The notes below the pieces were generated by a model. That model saw only the letters and a list, made by a program, of their open reading frames with translations. It searched no databases and had not been told where the DNA came from. A program made the translations under genes and the position numbers. Below are positions 48,954 to 56,955 of a stretch of 64,000 bases of DNA, in pieces. Source of the stretch: Anaerolineaceae bacterium (lineage in GTDB: Bacteria; Chloroflexota; Anaerolineae; Anaerolineales; Villigracilaceae); contig WOUS01000007.1 in assembly GCA_009772985.1 (NCBI GenBank), positions 170,434 through 234,433 of the forward strand. Direction: 5' to 3'. The first letter of the stretch is position 1, and every line of letters begins with the position of its first letter.

Positions 48954-49235
48954 ATGATCAAAACCTTCGCCAGTAAAGAGACGGAAAAACTATTCCAACG
49001 CGAAGCATCCCGCGTCCTGCCTACGGACATTCAACGCAAGGCTCGTCAAAAACTGGAAATTCTCGACGCGGCGGAAAAGTTGGACGACTTGAAAGTTCCG
49101 CCTGGAAACCGATTGGAGAAATTGAGCGGTGACCGCGAAGGCCAGCACAGCATCCGCATCAACCAGCAATGGCGGATTTGTTTTCGATGGAAGATTGGTG
49201 ATTGTTACGATGTGGAAATCGCAGACTATCACTAA
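48954..49235 (+). CDS. RelE/HigB-like toxin
   Basis: MIKTFASKETEKLFQREASRVLPTDIQRKARQKLEILDAAEKLDDLKVPPGNRLEKLSGDREGQHSIRINQQWRICFRWKIGDCYDVEIADYH. Confidence 0.93.
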   Translation: MIKTFASKETEKLFQREASRVLPTDIQRKARQKLEILDAAEKLDDLKVPPGNRLEKLSGDREGQHSIRINQQWRICFRWKIGDCYDVEIADYH

Positions 49236-49245
49236 GGAGATTGAG

Positions 49246-49545
49246 ATGACTAACAAATTGCCTCCCATTCACCCCGGCGAAATCCTGCTCGAAGAATTTC
49301 TGGAGCCGATGGGCATCAGCCAGTACAGGCTTGCTAACGATATCAGTGTTCCCCCGCGCCGCATCAATGAGATTGTGTTGGGCAAACGTTCCATCACGCC
49401 CGATACGGCCTTGCGGCTGTCCCTGTTCTTCGGCCTGTCTGAGCGCTTCTGGATCAACCTGCAAACTCGCTATGACATCGAAGTGGAAAAGGACAGGCTG
49501 GAAGACAGGCTTGCAAAAGAAGTGCACATTTACGCGGTTGCGTAA
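49246..49545 (+). CDS. HigA-family addiction module antitoxin
   Basis: AAGGAG upstream of ATG 49246; LPPIHPGEILLEEFLEPMGISQYRLANDISVPPRRINEIVLGKRSITPDTALRLSLFFGLSERFWINLQ. Confidence 0.93.
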   Translation: MTNKLPPIHPGEILLEEFLEPMGISQYRLANDISVPPRRINEIVLGKRSITPDTALRLSLFFGLSERFWINLQTRYDIEVEKDRLEDRLAKEVHIYAVA

Positions 49546-49556
49546 ACGACCAAACT

Positions 49557-49579
49557 GGCGGCGTAACAGCCGCCTTTTT
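49557..49579 (+). terminator. GGCGGC-GTAACA-GCCGCC-TTTTT
   Basis: Direct reading immediately after the antitoxin stop; homologous copy after hicB. Confidence 0.85.
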
Positions 49580-49847
49580 GTTCGAACTTGCGGGCAGGCG
49601 AACTCGCGGACGGGAACGGATATCCGCTTTGGGAGGGGGAGAAAAGAAAGCATGAAGGCGGAAGGATGAAGGATGAATGGAGCGCGGGAAAATGGTCAAC
49701 GGACTCTGTCGCCCCGCCAAGAACAGCGGGGCAGGCGGACTCGCGGACGGGAGCGGATGTCCGCTTTGGGAGGGGGAGAGTCCACGCGGGAGGGATGAGA
49801 GGAAAACGGAATCTTGACGCCAGTATCAATAGTGGTATCATAACCGC

Positions 49848-50108
49848 ATGGCAAAGGTTGACGATTTCATTGCTGAAATGCGACGCAATCCCAAAGGGAT
49901 ACGTTTCCAAGACCTTTGCAAAGTGTGCGATTCCTTCTTTGGTGAGGCTCGGCAAAAAAGCAGTAGTCACCGAATCTACAAAACACCCTGGCAGGGCGAC
50001 CCGCGAGTCAATATCCAGAATGATAAAGGAATGGCAAAGGCATATCAGGTAAAACAAGTGTTGAAAGCGATTGAACGCCTGGAGGCGCAAAGTGATGTTA
50101 CAGAATGA
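49848..50108 (+). CDS. hicA: HicA-like toxin
   Basis: Short protein with KGIRFQDLCKVCDSFFG...SSSHRIYKTPWQGDPRVNIQNDKGMAKAYQVKQVLKAI, coupled to hicB. Confidence 0.85.
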   Translation: MAKVDDFIAEMRRNPKGIRFQDLCKVCDSFFGEARQKSSSHRIYKTPWQGDPRVNIQNDKGMAKAYQVKQVLKAIERLEAQSDVTE

Positions 50109-50430
50109 CCGATATACATACCGTGTAACCTGGTCAGAGGAAGACAATGAGTATGTCGGCCTCTGTGCTGAGTTTCCGAGTCTGAGCTGGCTGGAACCAT
50201 CGCCAGAAGAAACCCTGAAAGGCATCCGTCAAGTAGTGGCTCAAGTCGTTTCAGACTTGGAGACAAGCGGAGAGCCTGTACCTGAGCCGATTGCTGTCAA
50301 AAAATACAGCGGGAAGTTCATGGTGCGGATACCGCCAGATTTACATCGGCGTTTGACTATCGAAGCGGCAGAATCTGGAGTTAGTTTGAATCGTCTTGCC
50401 AGTGACAAACTAAACAGGCAGGAAGCATAG
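50095..50430 (+). CDS. hicB: HicB-like antitoxin
   Basis: MLQNDRYTYRVTWSEEDNEYVGLCAEFPSLSWLEPSPEETLKGIRQVVAQVVSDL...SGKFMVRIPPDLHRRLTIEAAESGVSLNRLASDKL; start overlaps hicA stop. Confidence 0.92.
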   Translation: MLQNDRYTYRVTWSEEDNEYVGLCAEFPSLSWLEPSPEETLKGIRQVVAQVVSDLETSGEPVPEPIAVKKYSGKFMVRIPPDLHRRLTIEAAESGVSLNRLASDKLNRQEA

Positions 50431-50442
50431 GAAAGACAAAAA

Positions 50443-50465
50443 GGCGGCATAACAACCGCCTTTTT
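50443..50465 (+). terminator. GGCGG-CATAACAA-CCGCC-TTTTT
   Basis: Hairpin plus T tract; same as the element at 49557 with a variant loop. Confidence 0.85.
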
Positions 50466-50562
50466 GTTTGAATTTGCGGGCAAATCCGGCGGGAAAAGAG
50501 AACCCCTCATCCGGATGGGACGAGGGGCTTCGTGTTTCAAAGTTGGAGTATTGTCCCGGAAT

Positions 50563-50832
50563 TTATCTGCCCGGACCGCGTTCCACGCGCGGTTTGGCGA
50601 CGTTGACTTTGATCTCGTTCCCCGCCAGGGAATAGGCGTTGAACATGCTGATGGCCTTGTCGGCCTCGGCCTGGTCCGTCATGGTGACAAAGGCAAAGCC
50701 TTTGGAAAGGCCGCTATCGCGGTCCTTGACCAGGTCAACGATGGTGACTGCTCCGGCCTGTTCGAACAGGGTCTTGATTTCGGCCTCGGTGGTTGACTTG
50801 GCCAGGTTTCCTACGTAAATTCTGATTTCCAT
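50563..50832 (-). CDS. RRM-domain RNA-binding protein
   Basis: MEIRIYVGNLAKSTTEAEIKTLFEQAGAVTIVDLVKDRDSGLSKGFAFVTMTDQAEADKAI with RNP1/RNP2 motifs. Confidence 0.95.
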   Translation of the reverse strand: MEIRIYVGNLAKSTTEAEIKTLFEQAGAVTIVDLVKDRDSGLSKGFAFVTMTDQAEADKAISMFNAYSLAGNEIKVNVAKPRVERGPGR

Positions 50833-51108
50833 TTTTTACTGCTTTCTCCGGCTCGGCCGGAAATTGAGATGGCCGCCAGCCCATAATAATAGGGTCGACG
50901 GCCAAGGTACGACAGAGATCCAATTATCCAACTACGCTTTCAGTGTAACATACTTTCAGCCCGCAGACGGGGCAGTTTGGTTTGGGAGCGGCGCGGAGAA
51001 CAGGCCCGGAACCGCTTTTTGTCTTTGCAAGCGTGCTATAATGTCGGGCATCGGCTCGAGAAAATTATCTCCAAACAATAAGGAATAATATTCCAGAAGG
51101 ATGACCCA

Positions 51109-51249
51109 GTGCCAAAAGTAAACTACAAACACGAAAAGCGCCAGAGAGAACTGGACAAGAAAAAGAAGAAGGCTCAAAAGATCAAGCAAAAAGAGATCAA
51201 GAAGAATATCAAGCCGGAAGAAAATCCAGTTCCTCCCTCGGAAACATAA
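51109..51249 (+). CDS. Small Lys-rich basic protein (46 aa, GTG start)
   Basis: VPKVNYKHEKRQRELDKKKKKAQKIKQKEIKKNIKPEENPVPPSET*; upstream AGAAGGA and TATAAT at 51037-51042. Not in the ORF track. Confidence 0.6.
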   Translation: MPKVNYKHEKRQRELDKKKKKAQKIKQKEIKKNIKPEENPVPPSET

Positions 51250-51349
51250 AGACGGCTGCCCCAGCTGGTCTCCTGGCGGCGGGTGATTCCTCGCGAGTCC
51301 CCCTCACCACGAGACTTCGGTCCAGCCTGTGCGAAGTGTATCATCACCC

Positions 51350-51387
51350 CCTGCCTCAGATTCAGTATCTGGGGCAGGATATTTTTG
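51350..51387 (+). terminator. CCTGCCTCAGAT-TCAGT-ATCTGGGGCAGG then ATATTTTTG
   Basis: 12-bp stem (one G-U pair) with T-rich tail. Confidence 0.8.
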
Positions 51388-51408
51388 CCGGTTTTCCCAT
51401 GCGCCTGA

Positions 51409-52119
51409 TTACAACGGTTTCTTCGCCGGGACCCCCGGCTTGCGCGGGTATCCCTTCGGCGTGGCGGCCACCTTTTTCGCCACCACCAGATAACGGTCCT
51501 CGGCTACGCCCGGCAGCGTGACACGCGTCAACTGCCGCATTTCCCCTCCCAGCACCTTCAGCGCTTTTTCGGCCTTGTGCGCCTCCGCCGGTCCGCTCTG
51601 GCCCTTCTGCGCCAGCATGGACCCGCCCACCTGCACCAGCGGCAGGAGGTACTCGGCCAGCACCGGCAGGTTCGCCACGGCGCGCGCCACCGCCCACTCG
51701 TACTTCTCGCGGTGAGCGGGCATCTGCCCGGCCTCCTCGGCGCGGGCGTGGAGCACTTCCACGGCGTCCAGTTTCAGGGTCCCGGCCACGTGGCGGCAGA
51801 AGTCGGCCTTCTTGCCGACCGACTCGACCAGCGTCAGCCGCATGGACGGGTACAGGATCTTCAGCGGGATGCCGGGGAAGCCCGCGCCGGTGCCAACATC
51901 AATCAGCGTCCGGGGCGGGATGCCCTTCCAGGCCAGCACGCAGGAGAAGGAGTCCAGGAAGTGCTTGGTGCGGATTCCTTCCGCATCACGGATGGCGGTC
52001 AGGTTGAACTTCTCGTTCCACGCCAGCAGTTCGCGCTCGTAGGTCATCAGCGCGATGGCTTGGCGTCCTGTCAGGTGGATGCCGAACAACTGCCTGGCTT
52101 CTTGGATGAGTTTGTCCAT
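51409..52119 (-). CDS. rsmG: 16S rRNA (guanine-N7) methyltransferase RsmG/GidB
   Basis: LIDVGTGAGFPGIPLKILYPSMRLTLVESVGKKADFCRHV; VARAVANLPVLAEYLLPLV. ATG 52119 preferred over TTG 52125. Confidence 0.95.
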   Translation of the reverse strand: MDKLIQEARQLFGIHLTGRQAIALMTYERELLAWNEKFNLTAIRDAEGIRTKHFLDSFSCVLAWKGIPPRTLIDVGTGAGFPGIPLKILYPSMRLTLVESVGKKADFCRHVAGTLKLDAVEVLHARAEEAGQMPAHREKYEWAVARAVANLPVLAEYLLPLVQVGGSMLAQKGQSGPAEAHKAEKALKVLGGEMRQLTRVTLPGVAEDRYLVVAKKVAATPKGYPRKPGVPAKKPL

Positions 52120-52170
52120 TGGCAAAATTATACCCCTCTCCCGGTTCCGCCGAGAGAGGGGATCTGTTCA

Positions 52171-52222
52171 CTGAACACTGCTTACTGTACACTGTTTACT
52201 GTACACTGACTACTGCTTACTG
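52171..52222 (-). repeat. Degenerate CAGTNNA array overlapping the 3' end of the DUF4349 gene
   Basis: Minus strand GTCAGTAAGCAGTAGTCAGTGTACAGTAAACAGTGTACAGTAAGCAGTGTTCAGTGAACAG; the gene stop TAG lies inside the array. Confidence 0.85.
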
Positions 52223-53181
52223 ACCTTTGCCTTCTTCACCTTGCCCCGCTTCACCAGGGCGATGATGCCCCAGACGACGAGGGCGATCGGGCCGAAGATG
52301 ACGATCAGCATCGGCAGGACAAAGATCACGATCCAGATGACGAAGTCCACGAACCCTTGCAGGAAGTTGACCAGGGTCTGGACGGCGTCGCGGGCGGTGC
52401 CTTCCGGTTTCCAGCCGCCGACCTCGATGGGTTGGACGGTCTCCTCAGCGATCAGGCTCACGTTGATGAGCGAGAAGGCGGCGGATTCCTCGTAGTATTT
52501 CATCTGGCCCTTGATCTGCTCGATCTGGCCGCGCACGGCCACGATCTGGTTGTAGACCGCCAGCACGTCCTGCGTCTTGGAAGACACGCTGCTGTTGGGG
52601 TTGTTCTTCGCCTCGTCCATGATGGCCTGCAAATCCTTTTCGGCCATCTCGAGGTTGGTCAACTGGCTTTGCAGGTCCACGTACGAGGCGGTCACGTCCT
52701 GCCCGGTCTGGGTCTCGCTGCGCACCTCGACCGCGTCGGATTTGATCTGGCTGAGGGCAGTGTTCAACTTATCCGCCGGGACGCGGATGGAGATGTATCC
52801 CTCCGGAACCTGTTCGCCGCTGGGGGTATAGGTTTGATAGATATTGCTGGAGACCACGAACCCGCCCATGGATTCGGCCATCTGCACGATGGCATCCAGT
52901 TTCTTCTGTGGATCCGCGACGACGATGGTCAGGTCGGCGTTCTTGATGACCAGCCGGTCGCTGGTGGTGGCGTTGGTAGCGACGGTCACGCCGCCAGTGT
53001 CCGCCTTGGCGGAGTCAGTGTAGGCCAATGCCGGCCCCATGGTCGGGGCGGGGAGACTCTCCGGCGCGCCTCCGCCGCCGTAGCCGGTCTGGTAATCCTC
53101 GGAAGGCGAGGCGGCGCGGACCCCGCAGGCGGTCAGGGCGATGGACAGGATGACAACGATCAGGGCGATTTTCTTTTTCAT
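52210..53181 (-). CDS. DUF4349-type lipoprotein/membrane protein
   Basis: MKKKIALIVVILSIALTACGVRA lipobox; RLVIKNADLTIVVADPQKKLDAIVQMAESMGGFVVSSNIYQ...ISIRVPADKLNTALSQIKSDAVEVRSETQTGQDVTASYVDLQSQLTNLEMAEKDL; C-terminal TM. Confidence 0.9.
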   Translation of the reverse strand: MKKKIALIVVILSIALTACGVRAASPSEDYQTGYGGGGAPESLPAPTMGPALAYTDSAKADTGGVTVATNATTSDRLVIKNADLTIVVADPQKKLDAIVQMAESMGGFVVSSNIYQTYTPSGEQVPEGYISIRVPADKLNTALSQIKSDAVEVRSETQTGQDVTASYVDLQSQLTNLEMAEKDLQAIMDEAKNNPNSSVSSKTQDVLAVYNQIVAVRGQIEQIKGQMKYYEESAAFSLINVSLIAEETVQPIEVGGWKPEGTARDAVQTLVNFLQGFVDFVIWIVIFVLPMLIVIFGPIALVVWGIIALVKRGKVKKAKVSKQ

Positions 53182-53258
53182 GGCTTCTTCTCCTTTGAAC
53201 AGGCAAATGGATTGATTGCTTTCTAGACGCTTCCCCGTCAGTTAAAGTTCCTTCTCTC

Positions 53259-53313
53259 GCAAATCGCTAAATGCAGACCGCTAATTGCTAACGGCTGACT
53301 GCTAACTGCCAAC
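53259..53313 (-). repeat. Degenerate (N)GTTAGCA array immediately after the phosphoesterase stop
   Basis: Minus strand TGA-GTTGGCAGTTAGCAGTCAGCCGTTAGCAATTAGCGGTCTGCATTTAGCGATTTGCG. Confidence 0.85.
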
Positions 53314-54048
53314 TCACCAGCCTCCCACCAGTCGTTCCGCGTGACGCGGCGGCAGGCCGGCGGCCAGGATGCGCTTCTGCACGGCCTTGATATCGTACTC
53401 CACCCGGTGCGGGGTCCAGGCGCGTTCCTCGGGCAGGAAAATGGCGTACGCGGCGCGCGGGTCGCGGTCGCGCGGCTGGCCGGTTGAGCCGGGGTTCAGG
53501 ATGGCGCGTTCCTTGAGTTCATACATATCGCCGGGGTTCGGCACCTGGATGGTGAAATCATCCTCCTGCCGGTCATATTGGAAAACCACCTGGAAATGGG
53601 AATGTCCCACAAAGCACCACGGCGTATCGAAGAATCCCAGGTTGATGCGCGCCACCAGCGTATTCAGCACGTACTCCCAGATGGGGTCGCGCGGGCTGCC
53701 GTGCGCCATCGTCACCTCGCCGTGCGTCACGGCCTGGGTGGGGCGGGTGCGCAGGAATTCCATGTTCTCCGGGGTGAGCGCCTCCCGCTGCCAGAGCAGG
53801 GACTTGCGCGCGTCGGCGTTGAAGGCCTCCAGCGCCAGGTCGCCCGCCGCGGCATAGTCGTGGTTGCCCATCATCCAGGCCAGGTTCGGCTGGGAGCGCA
53901 GGAGCGTGATGCACTCGTTCGGGTCCGGACCGTAGCCTACCACGTCGCCCAGGCACCACACCTCGTCCACTTTGCCGGCGTTGGCCAGCACCGCCTCGAG
54001 GGCGGTCAGGTTGGCATGCACGTCCGAGATGACCAGGATTTTCGTCAT
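53314..54048 (-). CDS. Metallophosphoesterase (YfcE-like)
   Basis: MTKILVISDVHANLTALEAVLANAGKVDEVWCLGDVVGYGPDPNE; MGNHDYAA; GHSHFQVVF. Confidence 0.93.
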   Translation of the reverse strand: MTKILVISDVHANLTALEAVLANAGKVDEVWCLGDVVGYGPDPNECITLLRSQPNLAWMMGNHDYAAAGDLALEAFNADARKSLLWQREALTPENMEFLRTRPTQAVTHGEVTMAHGSPRDPIWEYVLNTLVARINLGFFDTPWCFVGHSHFQVVFQYDRQEDDFTIQVPNPGDMYELKERAILNPGSTGQPRDRDPRAAYAIFLPEERAWTPHRVEYDIKAVQKRILAAGLPPRHAERLVGGW

Positions 54049-55280
54049 TGGGTCTCCAGCAGCGCGGCAAGATGTTCGATGACCGCCTCCGCCGCCTCGT
54101 CCTTGCCCATCAGCGGCAGGGAGATCTTCCTCCCGTCCGCGAACAGCAGGGTGACGCGGTTGGTGTCCACGCCGAAGCCGGCGTCGGGAGCGGAAATGTC
54201 GTTGGCGACGATCATATCGAGATTTTTGGACTGCAACTTGGACTCGGCATTCCCGATCAGGTCCCGGCTTTCAGCGGCGAAGCCGATGACGATCCGCGGC
54301 TTTCTGGACCTCATGCCTGCCCCCGCGCCGAGCCGCGTCGAGGCGACCGCTAAAAGGACATCCGGCGCGGCCTCCAGTTCGATCTGCGGGATGCCGTCCC
54401 GTTTCTTGAGCTTGTTCCCGGCAACCTGCTTCGGGCGGAAGTCGGCCACCGCCGCGGCCATGACCAGCGCCTCGGCCCCGGCGGATTCGGCCAGCACGGC
54501 CTCTTTCATCTCCTCCGCCGTGCGGACCGCGACCACGCGCGCGCCCACGGGCGGAGTGAGCGCCGTCGGCGCGGCGACCAGGACGACGGTCCCGCCGGCA
54601 TCGAGGGCGGCCTGCGCCAGCGCGTAGCCCTGCTTGCCGGACGATCGGTTCGTCAGCACGCGCACCGGGTCGAGCGGCTCCTGCGTCCCGCCCGCGGTGA
54701 CGACGATCTTCTTTCCGGCCAGTTTCCCGCCGAATCCCAGCGTAAGGCGGATGTGGCCGAGCAGTTCCGCCGGTTCCACAAAGCGCCCGCGCCCGACGAG
54801 GCCGGAGGCCATGCGGCCTTCGTCCGGCCCGGCAAAATAGACGCCGCGCCCGCACAGGATGCGGACGTTTTCCTGCGTGGCGGGATGCTCGAACATGCCC
54901 ACGTCCATCGCCGGGGCGACGAGGATGGGGCAGCGGGCGGCGAGGGCGGTGATCGTGGCTAGATTGTCGGCGAGGCCGTGCGCCATTTTGGCGAGGGTGT
55001 TGGCGGTGGCGGGCGCGACCACCAGCAGGTCCGCGCCCTGCCCGAGGCCGACGTGTAGGACGTGGGCTTCGCCGCCCCACAGGTCCGCGTCGGTGAAGGC
55101 TTTCCGCCCGGTGACCGACTGGAAGGTGAGCGGGGTGACGAATTTCTCCGCCGCGGGAGTCAGGATCACGTCTACCAGCGCGCCGGCCTGGGTCAGTTTG
55201 GAGGCCAGGTCGGCGGCCTTGTAGGCCGCGATGGAGCCGGTGACGGCGAGAAGAATGTGTTTGGAGGTGAGGATGGACAT
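54045..55280 (-). CDS. coaBC: Bifunctional phosphopantothenoylcysteine decarboxylase/phosphopantothenate-cysteine ligase
   Basis: KHILLAVTGSIAAYKAADLASKLTQAGALVDVILTPAAEKFVTPLTFQSVTGRKAFTD; VTAGGTQEPLDPVRVLTNRSSGKQGYALA. Confidence 0.96.
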   Translation of the reverse strand: MSILTSKHILLAVTGSIAAYKAADLASKLTQAGALVDVILTPAAEKFVTPLTFQSVTGRKAFTDADLWGGEAHVLHVGLGQGADLLVVAPATANTLAKMAHGLADNLATITALAARCPILVAPAMDVGMFEHPATQENVRILCGRGVYFAGPDEGRMASGLVGRGRFVEPAELLGHIRLTLGFGGKLAGKKIVVTAGGTQEPLDPVRVLTNRSSGKQGYALAQAALDAGGTVVLVAAPTALTPPVGARVVAVRTAEEMKEAVLAESAGAEALVMAAAVADFRPKQVAGNKLKKRDGIPQIELEAAPDVLLAVASTRLGAGAGMRSRKPRIVIGFAAESRDLIGNAESKLQSKNLDMIVANDISAPDAGFGVDTNRVTLLFADGRKISLPLMGKDEAAEAVIEHLAALLETQ

Positions 55281-55323
55281 TTGTATGATTATACTGCCAA
55301 ATAAAAAGCGGCGCTTTGCTCAA

Positions 55324-55779
55324 CTAATGGAATTTCACTTCATATCTCTTCATCTCCTCCCCCTCATACACAAACTTCGCCGAAAAGAATTTCCCCTCCC
55401 GCATCCAGCCGAAGAAAATCTTATCGCTCGGCCACAGCGGGAGCGACTCCAGCTCCTCATCCGGCACCCAGCGCAGGTCGCCTTCGGACGAGTCAATCAA
55501 CTCGCCGGTGAATTCGGCCGCGGTGAAGACAAATACGTACCAGTCGCTGCCCTTGAAGCCGGGGAACATCACCAGCCCGTGCAGGCGCGGGGACTTGATC
55601 TCCAGCCCGGATTCCTCGCGCACCTCGCGGATGACACATTCCTCCGGCGTCTCGCCCGGCTCGAACTTGCCGCCCAGGCCGTTCCACTTCCCGGCGTGGA
55701 TGTCGCCCGGTTTTTTGTTGCGGTGGACCATCAGGGTCTGGCCGTCGCGTTTGAGGTAGCAGAGGGTGGCGAGGAGCAT
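55324..55779 (-). CDS. NUDIX hydrolase (MutT-like, 8-oxo-dGTP diphosphatase family)
   Basis: WNGLGGKFEPGETPEECVIREVREESGLE Nudix box. Confidence 0.94.
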   Translation of the reverse strand: MLLATLCYLKRDGQTLMVHRNKKPGDIHAGKWNGLGGKFEPGETPEECVIREVREESGLEIKSPRLHGLVMFPGFKGSDWYVFVFTAAEFTGELIDSSEGDLRWVPDEELESLPLWPSDKIFFGWMREGKFFSAKFVYEGEEMKRYEVKFH

Positions 55780-55920
55780 AAGACCTTTTATCCGCGAAGC
55801 AACGAAGGACGCGAAGGATTTGTTGTGGTCGCGAAGAAACCCTTCGCGGGCAAATTGTATCTTCGCGCTCGCCTGCCCCCGCTCTATGGGGGTCGCGCCT
55901 TCGCGGTGAAATTCTTGAAA

Positions 55921-56955
55921 TTATTTGAACAGTGTCTCCAGCCCGCGCGCAACGTCGTCGCGCCAGGCGGTGTAGTTGTGCCCGCCCGAAAACTCCCGGA
56001 AGAAGACCCGGTAGCCCTTCTCCTCCAGCAACGCGTGCATCGCGCGGTTGCAGGCCAGCAGGCTTTCGAAGCGCCCGGCGTCCATCCAGATTTCGATGTC
56101 CCTTTTGGGCAGGCAGCGCACCAGGTCGGTCAGCACGAACTCCTGCTCCGAGATGCGGAACGCGCCCGACTGGCTGAGCGCCTTCCCGAAAACCTGCGGC
56201 AGGCGGACGGCGGTGTAGAGCGCCATCAGCCCGCCCATCGAAGCGCCCATCACCCCGTACGCGCCCCCCTCGGGCGGCAGCAGGTCGAGATGCTCCCTCG
56301 CCAGCGGCAGCACGCCCTCCGTCACGAAGCCGAGCGTGGCGTCGGAGCAGGCGTACTCCACCATCCGCGCCTGCCGTCCATTCTGGACGAGCGCCATGGC
56401 GAACGGGCGGACGCGCCGGCGCGCGATCAGGTTGTCGGCGATGACGGCCAGCCGGGCGCGCGTCAGGTAGTCGGGGCCGTCGTAGACGACCAGCAGCGGC
56501 GCGGGACCGTGGACCGGGGGCCGGTACAGGTGGACCGTGCGCGTTTTGCCGGTCACCAGGCCGCCGGTCGTGACGGCGTGCCGGGTCAGGGTCCCGCGCG
56601 CCGCGCCCGGTTCCCGGTCCGCGAGCGGAGTCGGTTTCCCCTTCGGCATGTAAAAATAGTGGTTCCAGCTGTCCATCCCGTTGGTGACGCGTTTCGGGTT
56701 GAACGGGTCGGGGAGGGGGGCGCCGGTCTGCGGGTCGTGGAAGACGTATTCGACGTAGGCGTTGAGCGGCAGGGTCAGGCGGGCGGTCCACAGGCCGGGG
56801 GCGAGGCGCTCGAAGGGGCGCGGCACGTCCCAGTCGGAGGCGTCGTCCAACATGCGCGGCGGCGTGCGTCCCTGCCAGACGAAGACGGCGGATTCGCCTT
56901 CGATGACCGGGTTGCCCAGCGTGCGGGCCAGGGCGAGCAGGGGATGGGCGCTCAT
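55921..56955 (-). CDS. Esterase (Fes/YieL-like alpha/beta hydrolase)
   Basis: Within 614-aa ORF 55921..57765; likely ATG 56955 (MSAHPLLALARTLGNPVIEGESAVFVWQG). GVMGASMGGLMALYTAVRLPQVFGKALSQSGAF nucleophile elbow. Confidence 0.88.
   Translation of the reverse strand: MSAHPLLALARTLGNPVIEGESAVFVWQGRTPPRMLDDASDWDVPRPFERLAPGLWTARLTLPLNAYVEYVFHDPQTGAPLPDPFNPKRVTNGMDSWNHYFYMPKGKPTPLADREPGAARGTLTRHAVTTGGLVTGKTRTVHLYRPPVHGPAPLLVVYDGPDYLTRARLAVIADNLIARRRVRPFAMALVQNGRQARMVEYACSDATLGFVTEGVLPLAREHLDLLPPEGGAYGVMGASMGGLMALYTAVRLPQVFGKALSQSGAFRISEQEFVLTDLVRCLPKRDIEIWMDAGRFESLLACNRAMHALLEEKGYRVFFREFSGGHNYTAWRDDVARGLETLFK

Larger units (their letters stand above)
47908..49800 (+). repeat. Interspersed GC-rich repeat family between TA modules (47908-47970, 48770-48917, 49582-49635, 49677-49797)
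   Basis: Shared strings GGCGGACTCGCGGACGGGAACGGATGTCCGCTTTGGGNGGGGAGAGAGTCCACGCGGG and GGAGCGCGGG..ATGGTCAACGGACTCTGTC.CCCCGCC. Confidence 0.88.

Noticed and set aside
49557-50465. TA cassettes as integron gene cassettes (attC sites)
   Set aside because: Repeat ends GGCGGCRTAACARCCGCC do not match RYYYAAC/GTTRRRY attC core sites and no integrase is in the window.
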